Source of the DNA: a virus
IMG/VR virus record: IMGVR_UViG_3300025131_000180
Coordinates: 1 to 36,480 of that record
Length of the DNA stretch: 36,480 nt
Direction: 5' to 3' (one strand)
Part shown: positions 5,984 to 13,509 of the stretch, piece by piece
How the letters are laid out: each line of letters starts with the position of its first letter
How positions within the stretch are numbered: the stretch's first letter is position 1
Notes under the pieces: generated by a model
Databases searched by the model: none
Told to the model about the DNA's origin: nothing
What the model saw: the letters and a program-made list of their open reading frames with translations, nothing else
Program-made: the position numbers and the translations under genes

Positions 5984-7981
5984 ATGGCAACCTCCAATAA
6001 TAAAAACGATAAAAACCCACGGAATGCAAATTCTTCGCTTTATAAAAAGCTAACAAAACTTTTTTCAGGCCCCCTGGTTAATTATCGTTCGCAAAACACT
6101 AGACAACTTCGCCGGCGTCGGCTAGACAAGTATTCAAAAACTTTTAAAGATGTCTCCGGTCAAAAATTTGAAAGAGTGGGCTACAGCCCCTTCGATAACC
6201 ACTCTTCTTATATGATGGGCACCCAGTCCCGATTACAACGCTATGCGGATTTTGACCAGATGGAATATACACCTGAGATTTCCTCCGCTTTAGATATATA
6301 TGCTGACGAAATGACGACTCACACCAGCATTAAACAGGTCCTTTTAATAGATTCTAACGATGAAGAGATTAAAGGTATACTAGATACACTCTTTTTTAAC
6401 GTCTTAAACATTGGGTTTAATTTGTTTGGCTGGTGCCGCACAATGTGCAAATATGGCGATTTTTATTTGTATCTGGACATTGATTCGGAGACGGGCATAA
6501 AACAAGTAGTGGGCCTCCCCAGTCAAGAGATTGAGCGGTTAGAAGGACAAGATAAAGAAAACCCCAATTACGTACAGTATCAGTGGAATTCGGGCGGTGT
6601 CACATTCGAAAATTGGCAGGTTGGGCACTTTAGGATTCTAGGAAATGACAAATTTGCTCCTTATGGTACCTCTATTTTGGACGGTGCTCGACGAATTTGG
6701 CGCCAACTGGTGCTGCTAGAGGATGCAATGATGGCGTATCGTATTGTGCGCGCGCCCGAGAGAAGGGTATTTAAAGTAGATGTAGGCAATATTCCGCCAC
6801 AAGACGTTGAACAGTATATGCAGCGGGTTATCACCTCTATGAAACGCAATCAGGTTGTAGACGCAGATACTGGTCGCATTGATTTGCGATATAACCCAAT
6901 GAGCATTGAAGAAGATTACTTTATTCCCATGCGAGGAGGTGTGGGTACTGAGATTTCAAGCCTCCCGGGAGGAACTTACACAGGCGACATCGATGATGTT
7001 AAATATTTACGAGACAAATTATTTGCTGCATTGAAAGTTCCAGCCTCTTATCTGTCTAGGGCGGAGGGCAGCGACGAAGCCCAAGCCACACTAGCCCAAA
7101 AAGATATTCGCTTTGCTAGAACAGTGCAACGCCTTCAAAGATCTATCATTACCGAGCTAGAAAAGATTGCAATTATCCACTTGTACACTCTCGGTTTTAG
7201 GGGGGATGATTTACTATCATTTAAGGTTAAGCTTCATAATCCCTCTAAAATCGCTGAAATGCAAGAGCTTGAGACTTGGAATACTAAGTTTACTGTCGCC
7301 GCGCAGGCCGTAGAAGGAATGTTTAGCAAGCGCTGGATCGCAAGAAACCTGTTTGATTTATCAGAAGAAGAATTTTTGCGAAATCAAAGAGAATTGTTTT
7401 ATGATAGTTCTGTTTCTGCAGCTTTGGCTGCGGCCGAAGCCGGCAGCGCAGAAGCTGGCGCCATGGGTGCAGCTCCCGGCGGCGGCCTAGGCGGACTCCC
7501 CGGAGGAGAAATGGGAGGAGAGATGGGAGGAGAGATGGAGATGCCCGCCGAAGAGGCCGGCCCACCACCCGGGGCCGAAGGCGAGGCCGACGCAGAGAGC
7601 GCCCTTTTGGCAGCGCCAGGCAAAAGAGATGATGAAGCCTGGACAAAAGCGTGGGTTAGCGGCAAGAAAGATGGCTCTTATGTCACGCGTAATTCGAAGG
7701 GAAAAGCATACAGGCAAAAAGTATCCGATGGCCGCCAGCATAGCGGCCCACGCCAGCAACACATGAAAGCGCAAGGATCACATGAAGCCGCTCGCCTTCC
7801 TGCACGCCAAGTAAGAATGCTGCCGTCCGGCGCTTCCGAACTACTCGGTCTTGGAAAAGGTATTTCTGAAAATAAAGAAACTATTTATAACAGTGAAGAG
7901 CGTAAATTGCTCGAAGTCAATCAAAACATACGAGACTTAATACAAGAGTTGGAACAAAAAGACGATGCCAAAACACAATAA
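5984..7981 (+). CDS. 20: Portal protein (gp20-like) with long C-terminal extension
   Basis: A 665-residue portal protein (T4 gp20 is 524). Residues 1-500 look like a T4-type portal: SALDIYADEMTTH near 103, an SLPGG loop at about 327, and RAEGSDEAQATLAQKDIRFA near 366. The portal ring is the single-vertex docking site for terminase, prohead assembly and the neck. The last ~170 residues are unusual: an Ala/Gly/Glu/Met-rich low-complexity linker (three GGEM repeats), then a basic segment and a final helix (LLEVNQNIRDLIQELEQ). The stop overlaps the next start by 17 bases. Confidence 0.93.
   Translation: MATSNNKNDKNPRNANSSLYKKLTKLFSGPLVNYRSQNTRQLRRRRLDKYSKTFKDVSGQKFERVGYSPFDNHSSYMMGTQSRLQRYADFDQMEYTPEISSALDIYADEMTTHTSIKQVLLIDSNDEEIKGILDTLFFNVLNIGFNLFGWCRTMCKYGDFYLYLDIDSETGIKQVVGLPSQEIERLEGQDKENPNYVQYQWNSGGVTFENWQVGHFRILGNDKFAPYGTSILDGARRIWRQLVLLEDAMMAYRIVRAPERRVFKVDVGNIPPQDVEQYMQRVITSMKRNQVVDADTGRIDLRYNPMSIEEDYFIPMRGGVGTEISSLPGGTYTGDIDDVKYLRDKLFAALKVPASYLSRAEGSDEAQATLAQKDIRFARTVQRLQRSIITELEKIAIIHLYTLGFRGDDLLSFKVKLHNPSKIAEMQELETWNTKFTVAAQAVEGMFSKRWIARNLFDLSEEEFLRNQRELFYDSSVSAALAAAEAGSAEAGAMGAAPGGGLGGLPGGEMGGEMGGEMEMPAEEAGPPPGAEGEADAESALLAAPGKRDDEAWTKAWVSGKKDGSYVTRNSKGKAYRQKVSDGRQHSGPRQQHMKAQGSHEAARLPARQVRMLPSGASELLGLGKGISENKETIYNSEERKLLEVNQNIRDLIQELEQKDDAKTQ
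7502..7537 (+). repeat. Three 12-bp tandem repeats encoding GGEM
   Basis: Three consecutive copies of GGAGGAGARATG lie inside the portal gene and encode (GGEM)x3. The repeats are nearly identical at the DNA level, so copy number may vary by slippage while keeping the reading frame. Confidence 0.85.
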
Positions 7982-8786
7982 AAAAAGAAACAGCGCCCTT
8001 CTTTACGAGATGCTTGTGAGAGAGGCGGTTAAACAATCAATTAATAAAAACAAAGAACAACGAGATAAAATAATTTCTACTTTAAAGTCTGGGTTTGGGA
8101 ATAGCACTGAGATGGGCAAAGAGTTGGGGCTATTTAAAAATCTGCTGGAAACTAAGGGGTTGTCTCCGCGCACGGCTGAAAAACTTATTCAAGAGACTAA
8201 AAAAGAATATAAAAGACTTGATACAAAAAAAATATTTAACGAGCAAAGCAAATTAATTAAAAAAATAAACAAAGAAATATCAAAAGGAGTCTTCTCTAAC
8301 TTTGTTCCTAACTATAGAAACATAGCAGTCCTATCGCAGATATTTGGCGAAGACATAAGCGTCAAGCGACGTGTTATTTTAGAAGAAAGCGTTTTAGAGT
8401 TTATATCTTCTGGCGCGCCCCCAAACAAAAAAACAAAGACCCCTAGCACAGGCCTTGTTGTAAGCAAGTTTATTGAAAAATTCAATGCACGCTACAACGA
8501 CACACTTCTAGAGGGTCAAAAAGCACTGCTCAACAAATTTATTCTTTCTTTTTTAGATTCCGGTGCTGATTTTAAAATATATTTAAATGAAGAAATTGAA
8601 AATTTAAAGAAAAAAGTTAATAACTCTTTTAGTCTAGGTGAACTTAAAGAAGACGAGTCCTTGGCCGCAAGAATGAAAGAAGTTAAAACACTGCTGGAAA
8701 CTTCTAACCAGAGGCCGGTAGACAAAGAATTTTTGCAACAAATTTTAAAAATACAAACTTTAGTTAAAGAGATCGAATCACAATGA
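7965..8786 (+). CDS. Conserved T4-like head-module protein between portal and protease
   Basis: A 273-residue, Lys-rich, largely helical protein that starts inside the portal 3' end and shares ATGA with the next gene. The N-terminal motif NSALLYEMLVREAVKQS and the segment GLFKNLLETKGLSPRTAEKLI resemble conserved uncharacterised proteins that marine T4-like phages encode between gp20 and gp21. A segment ESLAARMKEV (about 228-237) resembles DPLAARMKAL at the C-terminus of the scaffold (14425-15666). No catalytic motif or membrane helix is visible. A role in head assembly is inferred from position. Confidence 0.65.
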   Translation: MPKHNKKRNSALLYEMLVREAVKQSINKNKEQRDKIISTLKSGFGNSTEMGKELGLFKNLLETKGLSPRTAEKLIQETKKEYKRLDTKKIFNEQSKLIKKINKEISKGVFSNFVPNYRNIAVLSQIFGEDISVKRRVILEESVLEFISSGAPPNKKTKTPSTGLVVSKFIEKFNARYNDTLLEGQKALLNKFILSFLDSGADFKIYLNEEIENLKKKVNNSFSLGELKEDESLAARMKEVKTLLETSNQRPVDKEFLQQILKIQTLVKEIESQ

Positions 8787-9319
8787 CCATTAAAGTAACA
8801 CTTGAGAATCCTGTCGACGCAAGAATAAAGCTACAAGCGCGCCGCACACTAGATGGTAATATATTAATTTTAGACCACCCGGATATTGATATTGTTTTGT
8901 CCCCTAAAAATAAAAAAGTTCTTGCACTTTCTAAAAAACAATATGGTGATCACATTTATGCTACTCAATCGCGTTTATTCGATCATCTTATGCGCCATGG
9001 CGTTGTCGACCCCGGCAGCGTTCACGGAGGGAATGTTTATGGCTCCTTAGAGGGGATAATTTTAGAGTCTACTGAATCTAATAAAGCTGATTCAATCCAA
9101 ATGACTTTATATTCAGTGGTTAATTTTCTATTAACAGAAAAGCCCCATTATGATGCAGTTAAAAGATATGAAATGGATTTCGATAAAGAGCTTCTAGACC
9201 CAAAAGATGAAGATTCCACAGATCTGGGTGAAATACCTCATAAAAAGCGCCAGGGCACAATAACGCAGTATGCTGGCATAAACACTGCCTCCGGTTTATA
9301 TGGAATGTATCAAGAATAA
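8783..9319 (+). CDS. Conserved head-module protein, function unknown
   Basis: A 178-residue protein translationally coupled to the upstream gene (ATGA overlap). The N-terminal ~60 residues are beta-rich, with alternating hydrophobic strands (NILILDHPDIDIVL). The middle is mixed, and the C-terminus is polar and probably flexible (PHKKRQGTITQYAG). No membrane segment, cysteine pair or enzyme motif is seen. Its place between portal and prohead protease, with no promoter-like gap, argues for a role in capsid assembly. Family not recognised with certainty. Confidence 0.55.
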   Translation: MTIKVTLENPVDARIKLQARRTLDGNILILDHPDIDIVLSPKNKKVLALSKKQYGDHIYATQSRLFDHLMRHGVVDPGSVHGGNVYGSLEGIILESTESNKADSIQMTLYSVVNFLLTEKPHYDAVKRYEMDFDKELLDPKDEDSTDLGEIPHKKRQGTITQYAGINTASGLYGMYQE

Positions 9320-9328
9320 GAGGTGTAA

Positions 9329-9658
9329 ATGGGATTAATCTACTTTATTTTAGCAGCCTATGGCCTAACTCAAATTTTAATTTTCGGTTCAATTTTTAAT
9401 AAGATACGCCCCTCAAAAAGCTGGTTGTATGGTTTTGGAAAGCTATTCCACTGCCCTCTATGTATGGGTTTTTGGGCGGGCCTTTTTTTGTTTGGGATTA
9501 ATGGACACACAGAACTATTTACTTTTGAGTACGAAATAGCTAATGCCCTTATCTTAGGGTGCTTGGCTTCGGGGACCACCTATTTAATGGGGGTTCTGGT
9601 TAACGACTTTGGGTTTAAAATAACCCATAAAAATGAAGGAGAATGTAATCATGATTAA
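9329..9658 (+). CDS. DUF1360-like small membrane protein
   Basis: A 109-residue protein with ribosome binding site AAGAGG about 7 bases upstream. Three hydrophobic segments are seen: about residues 2-20, 42-56 and 70-90. The segment between the first two contains the FHCPLCMGFWAG motif (about 40-51), which I associate with the DUF1360 family of small membrane proteins, including phage members. The paired cysteines may bind metal. A polar, Cys/His-containing tail follows (GECNHD). A membrane protein inside a head operon is unexpected. It may alter the host envelope rather than form part of the virion. Function unknown. Confidence 0.6.
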   Translation: MGLIYFILAAYGLTQILIFGSIFNKIRPSKSWLYGFGKLFHCPLCMGFWAGLFLFGINGHTELFTFEYEIANALILGCLASGTTYLMGVLVNDFGFKITHKNEGECNHD

Positions 9659-9743
9659 GAAAAAATGGATGTTACGGCCCGTCGCCCACTGCTGTGGCGG
9701 CTCTAGACTCACGCGGGTGGTGCCCGCAAAAGAGGGAAAATAA
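9651..9743 (+). CDS. 30-residue microprotein
   Basis: The start ATG 9651 overlaps the end of the DUF1360-like gene. An AAGGAG ribosome binding site lies about 10 bases upstream (near 9635-9640), and the stop TAA directly abuts the protease start at 9744. The product is basic, begins MIKKKWMLRPVAHCCGG and ends VVPAKEGK, with adjacent cysteines. The good binding site and exact fit between two genes support a real gene. Alternatively, the segment could simply couple translation into the protease. Confidence 0.5.
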   Translation: MIKKKWMLRPVAHCCGGSRLTRVVPAKEGK

Positions 9744-10346
9744 ATGCAAAAAGTACTTTTACGAGAATTTTACCAACTAAAATGCGACGACCGCGGTTGT
9801 CAAGATCTTTTAACTGAGTCTGAAAAGAAACAGGTTAGTGGCGGTGCGCTCATTTTTCCAGCAAAGTTGCAGGAGTCGGATGCTGTCAATGGTAATGGCC
9901 GCGTCTATCCTCACAAGGTGTTAATGCGGGAAGTTAAAAACTATATGAAACTAGTCAGCGAGGGTCGCGCCCTTGGAGAGTGCGATCATCCCGACGAAAG
10001 CGTAATCAACCTCAGAAATGCTTCACACATGGTAAATAGGCTTTGGTGGGATGGCAAAAACCTTCTTGGCACTATCAAAGTTTTAAGCACGCCTTCGGGA
10101 AATATTTTGAGAGGGCTTTATGAAAGCGGCGTAAAGTTTGGATTTTCTTCCCGCGCGTTAGGCTCCCTAAAAGAAGATAAGGGATCTAAAATAGTGCAAG
10201 AAGATCTTCAATTAATTTGTTTCGATGCAGTTTCTGAGCCGTCTGCTCCTGGCGCATATGTTATGCGCGAGAGCATTGAAAGAAACTTGAATCAAATCTT
10301 TACAAAGGGCGATAGAATTAATCGCATCTTAAACGATATATTATAA
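9744..10346 (+). CDS. 21: Prohead core protease (gp21-like)
   Basis: A 200-residue serine protease of the herpes-assemblin/T4 gp21 type (T4 gp21 is 212 residues). Visible signatures are the N-terminal strand ALIFPAKLQESDAVNGNGRVYP (residues 35-56), the histidine motif LGECDHPD with His82, and the serine motif KFGFSSRALGS with Ser135/136. A further conserved segment is DLQLICFDAVSEPSAPGA. The family cleaves scaffold and capsid proteins after Glu in (L/I)xE sites and then itself. Likely substrates are the scaffold (14425) and major capsid protein (15682). Confidence 0.93.
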   Translation: MQKVLLREFYQLKCDDRGCQDLLTESEKKQVSGGALIFPAKLQESDAVNGNGRVYPHKVLMREVKNYMKLVSEGRALGECDHPDESVINLRNASHMVNRLWWDGKNLLGTIKVLSTPSGNILRGLYESGVKFGFSSRALGSLKEDKGSKIVQEDLQLICFDAVSEPSAPGAYVMRESIERNLNQIFTKGDRINRILNDIL

Positions 10347-10356
10347 AGAGAACAAA

Positions 10357-10791
10357 ATGAAAAAAACAGAACTAAAAGCTATTCTCAAACCATTAATCAA
10401 ACAATGTGTCAAAGAAACCCTTCTAGAGGAGGGGGTGCTTTCAAGCGTCGTAGCAGAAGTAGTCAAGGGGGTGTCACCCGGATTGGTAGAAAACAGGCAG
10501 ACACAAGACAATTCTAATCATGCAGTCCGGCTTGAGCAACAAAGGCGCCACGTAGAAGAAGAGAGATACCAAAGATTAAAAGAACAGAAAAGAAAAGTTC
10601 TTGATGCGACCGGCTTTGGTAGTGAAATATTTGAAGGCGTAAAGCCCTTGACAGAAGGGGGATCACCCGAAAGTGGCCCAAGCCGTGGCCCGCTCGCGGG
10701 CACTGACCCTGGCGATTCCGGTGTCGACATATCTGGGATCATGGCGCTCGGCGGCAATAAGTGGAAAACCTTATTTAAGGGGGAAAATTAA
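10357..10791 (+). CDS. Small head-module protein with helical N-terminus
   Basis: A 144-residue protein with an AGAG-type ribosome binding site. The N-terminal helix (MKKTELKAILKPLIKQCVKE) resembles the amphipathic starts common in these phages. Residues 50-85 form a charged, coiled-coil-like segment. About 100-125 is Gly/Ser/Pro-rich and disordered. The C-terminus has GVDISGIMALGGNKWKTLF, a compact hydrophobic tail. Position directly after the protease and before the capsid genes suggests a minor prohead or core protein. The next gene starts on the base after its stop. No enzymatic motif. Confidence 0.6.
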   Translation: MKKTELKAILKPLIKQCVKETLLEEGVLSSVVAEVVKGVSPGLVENRQTQDNSNHAVRLEQQRRHVEEERYQRLKEQKRKVLDATGFGSEIFEGVKPLTEGGSPESGPSRGPLAGTDPGDSGVDISGIMALGGNKWKTLFKGEN

Positions 10792-11019
10792 ATGGCCACA
10801 AGACCCATCAATGTAGAAGTGGAACCGAGATACGAAAACGAAAATATAGAAAGAATGGTCCGCAGATTTACGAAGAAATGTAAAAAAGAACGAATCATCG
10901 AAAACTTTAGGGAGCGCACAAGATACGAAAAACCTTCAGTTAAACGGAAGAAAGAGAAAGCGCGCCGCAAAAAAGTTTTAGAGAAGTTAAGAATCGAAAG
11001 AGAAAAGAAATTAAACTAA
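10792..11019 (+). CDS. rpsU: Ribosomal protein bS21 homologue encoded by the phage
   Basis: A 75-residue, extremely basic protein (family usually 65-75). It shows the bS21 layout: an N-terminal strand, then NIERMVRRFTKKCKKERII (residues 18-36, matching the 'ALRRFKR.CEK.G' helix), then the hallmark RTRYEKPSVKRKKEKARRK (about 42-60) and a basic C-terminal helix. In the bacterial ribosome bS21 sits on the 30S platform near the anti-Shine-Dalgarno end of 16S rRNA. Phage copies are known and are thought to compete with the host protein and favour phage messages. It starts on the base after the upstream stop, so it is co-expressed with head genes. Confidence 0.85.
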   Translation: MATRPINVEVEPRYENENIERMVRRFTKKCKKERIIENFRERTRYEKPSVKRKKEKARRKKVLEKLRIEREKKLN

Positions 11020-11028
11020 CTATTTAAT
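11019..11028 (+). promoter_or_regulatory. ACTATTTAAT motif, candidate late promoter
   Basis: Begins at the last base of the bS21 stop, in the short gap before the AAGGAG site of the gene at 11045. Same motif as at 1007, 17686, 17886, 20657 and 32759. It could start a transcript for the capsid-surface genes. Function inferred. Confidence 0.4.
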
Positions 11029-11044
11029 AAGAAGGAGAATTAAA

Positions 11045-11452
11045 ATGTTTTACCCAGGCGGAAGTGTCGGGCTAAGAAATGTAGGCTCGTACCAGATTTC
11101 AGGACATCCATTTATAACAGGATCCACGCTAGGAACAGGCCAAGAAGCTTGTATCAAATTCCCACAAGTAACAAGAGACTTTACAGTGATTAACTCTGGC
11201 TCAACTGATACCGGCCCAGTTTTGAGAGTACACTTTAATTCAACTTCATCCGGCTACGTTGTCGACAACCATCATTATGTTACATTAGAGAGCGACGATC
11301 AGAGTTACACTTTTCATCATAAATGTAAAGAGATTTATATTACATGCGCCGAGCAGGGCGGCGCCGATAACGGCTTCGAAGTGATCGCCAACCTAACGAA
11401 CATTGATGCCGGTCACATGTATGAGCTAACCGGCGCCGGACTAACCGATTAA
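11045..11452 (+). CDS. Probable capsid-associated structural protein
   Basis: A 135-residue protein with a strong AAGGAG ribosome binding site. It is Gly/Thr/Ser-rich and beta-rich with no membrane helix. The start (MFYPGGSVGLRNVGSYQISGHPFITGS) is typical of small virion proteins. A conserved-looking segment YVTLESDDQSYTFHHKCKEI occupies about 79-98. Its two closest neighbours downstream are a fibre protein and a LamG-domain protein, all preceding scaffold and capsid genes, so it may be a head decoration or adaptor protein that holds them. Enzyme motifs are absent. Role inferred from context. Confidence 0.55.
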   Translation: MFYPGGSVGLRNVGSYQISGHPFITGSTLGTGQEACIKFPQVTRDFTVINSGSTDTGPVLRVHFNSTSSGYVVDNHHYVTLESDDQSYTFHHKCKEIYITCAEQGGADNGFEVIANLTNIDAGHMYELTGAGLTD

Positions 11453-11466
11453 GGAAAAGTATTGTA

Positions 11467-13506
11467 ATGTCAGATTTTTCAGCAGGCGACAAAACAACTA
11501 AGGGAAACACGAGAGCCGCCGGTAGCGCTACTACCACTCATCAATTTACAGGAAGTGTTTATATAGAAGGCCTTTTCTCGGCTTCTTTGGGAATCTCAGC
11601 CAGCACTTTTGTGGGCGACGGCGCCGGCCTCACGAATCTTCCAGGGGGCGGAGGAGGAGGCGGAATATCCTGGGATGGTTCTACCACCAATGGTGTTGCA
11701 ACGTACAAAGATGGTGATGAAGCAACAGTCGAATCGAACCTAACATTCAATGGAGCCAACAATCGATTAACAGTTACCGGTACCGTTATACAAAGCGGCA
11801 GCACCGTGACCTTTAACGTGCCCGAAGACACAGTAGACGCATTTGTAATCTCTGGTTCAACTGGTGGTTACAATCCCACTGCGGGTTTTATGAATGTCGA
11901 TACAACCAACAAGTGGGTACAATTCGGCAGCGGTATAAACATACCTACAGACAAAGCTGTTAATTTTGGCCCGGGCACCCAAGGCGGCGGCGATGCAACA
12001 ATTAAATACAACGGATATAATTTGGTTATTTCGGGCGCGCTAGGAGGAAGCGAAACCCACATATCAGGAAATACGATTTTTGCGCAAAACGTTGATATGA
12101 AGTCCGACGTCTTCATGACCGGCACTCTTAACCATACCGGGTCTTATAAGCTGAGTGGCGCCCTCACAATAACAGGGGTAGAAGCGGCGCCAATGTTGGT
12201 ATTAGACGACACAGACGCTTCCGCTCAAATTGGCCGCGCCCACGTTGGCTATGTCGGCAGCTCTGATTTTGCAGCATTTGCACACCAGGATAATGCCGAC
12301 ACCTCCAACTATTGTATAAGTCAGCGATACACCGGTCAAACCGATATCAACACCAGGGCCGGCACAAACATGACTTTCAGGTATGCGTCGGCTACTAGAA
12401 TGCAATTAGACCAAAACGGCGGTTTTTCGATTGGATCCAATTACGCTCCTGCTGAATACAAACTCGACGTGTCTGGCTCAACAAGAATTGGTACCGATCC
12501 GTACAATGGAAGCCACAAGCTTTTTGTCACAGGGGGGATCATTCAAACAGGGAGTACTGCTTTATTCCACGTAGCTAACGGCCAAGTGGACGCCTTTGTA
12601 ATTTCGGGTTCCGCCGGCGGATTTAATCCATCTCAAGGCTTGATGAACGTCGATACGAATGCACAATGGGTACGATTTGGTGGCGGTATAAATATTCCTA
12701 CAAACTGGGGTGTTAATTTTGGAGTGGGTGACGGACAAGGTAACGGCACCGGTGGTAAAATTCAGTATAATGGAGGCAACTTAGAAATTTCTGGTGCGCA
12801 TAATTCTACGTCGATTATTTCCGGAAGTGTTAATTTTGGCTACGATACACCAACTTTTACAATTGATGCTGACAACGGCGCAATATCAGCCAAGTGCGAC
12901 GCCGGCGGAAGCTCAGGGTTCACAGTTGCCGGCCCCACCGCGTTGACGGGCTCGGAACAATATACTGTCCTCAAAGTTGAAGCCGCCGGTAAAACTGTAG
13001 CTAACGGAAATCCCGCCCTCGTTGTCGACTCCAATGGAGTCGGAGTCGGCGTGGGCTCCCCCAAAGTAGCGCTTGATGTTGCCTGGGATCCAACATACCT
13101 GTCCAATAACGAGGGAGGCGGAGAAAGAGTTTTCTTTGGCACGTGCTCAGGACCAACGGTCGCCGGCGCGCTTTATTATTTAAATTCGCAAGGTGGATGG
13201 GAGAGCGCCTCTGCCCATGGAACAGGGTCGGGCAACAATACATTGCTAGGGATCGCCATTGGTACCGGACCCGACACACACGGAATGCTGACTCGCGGCT
13301 GGTTTAATGTGGGTACTTATTATAAGGAAGGTTTTGTTACTGGTTCGGCTGTATATATTCAGTCTGGCACTGTTGGCAACACAGGCTACATGAGCGGCGC
13401 AGCCCCAACTGCGGCTGATAGTTATGTGCGCATTGTTGGGTATGCTTCCACACAAAGCGACGTTATCTACTTCAACCCCGGAACTAACTGGGTCGAGCTG
13501 AGCTAA
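11467..13506 (+). CDS. Repeat-containing fibre protein in the head operon
   Basis: A 679-residue Gly/Ser/Thr-rich protein. The N-terminal motif TFVGDGAGLTNLPGG (residues 46-60) is common in trimeric phage fibres. Two ~100-residue repeats (residues 107-205 and 358-457) share QSGST/QTGST, VDAFVISGS, MNVDT and GINIPT. Between them lies a segment with the SGSTRIGT pattern of fibre proteins. The C-terminal ~110 residues contain LLGIAIG ... HGMLTRG, also seen in the protein at 2784-3392. Location between prohead protease and capsid genes suggests a head fibre, but a tail fibre cannot be excluded. Confidence 0.65.
   Translation: MSDFSAGDKTTKGNTRAAGSATTTHQFTGSVYIEGLFSASLGISASTFVGDGAGLTNLPGGGGGGGISWDGSTTNGVATYKDGDEATVESNLTFNGANNRLTVTGTVIQSGSTVTFNVPEDTVDAFVISGSTGGYNPTAGFMNVDTTNKWVQFGSGINIPTDKAVNFGPGTQGGGDATIKYNGYNLVISGALGGSETHISGNTIFAQNVDMKSDVFMTGTLNHTGSYKLSGALTITGVEAAPMLVLDDTDASAQIGRAHVGYVGSSDFAAFAHQDNADTSNYCISQRYTGQTDINTRAGTNMTFRYASATRMQLDQNGGFSIGSNYAPAEYKLDVSGSTRIGTDPYNGSHKLFVTGGIIQTGSTALFHVANGQVDAFVISGSAGGFNPSQGLMNVDTNAQWVRFGGGINIPTNWGVNFGVGDGQGNGTGGKIQYNGGNLEISGAHNSTSIISGSVNFGYDTPTFTIDADNGAISAKCDAGGSSGFTVAGPTALTGSEQYTVLKVEAAGKTVANGNPALVVDSNGVGVGVGSPKVALDVAWDPTYLSNNEGGGERVFFGTCSGPTVAGALYYLNSQGGWESASAHGTGSGNNTLLGIAIGTGPDTHGMLTRGWFNVGTYYKEGFVTGSAVYIQSGTVGNTGYMSGAAPTAADSYVRIVGYASTQSDVIYFNPGTNWVELS
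11785..12081 (+). repeat. Fibre-domain repeat, copy A
   Basis: Encodes residues 107-205 of the fibre protein and aligns along its whole length with copy B at 12538-12837. The shared stretches VDAFVISGS, MNVDT, GINIPT and VNFG suggest an ancient intragenic duplication, because the DNA copies have diverged. Confidence 0.8.
12538..12837 (+). repeat. Fibre-domain repeat, copy B
   Basis: Encodes residues 358-457 of the fibre protein and is the partner of copy A (11785-12081). Confidence 0.8.
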
Positions 13507-13509
13507 GCC

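Noticed and set aside
7880-7888. ACTATTTAT inside the end of the portal gene
   Set aside because: It is about 77 bases before the next start, within coding sequence; a promoter is possible but not supported.
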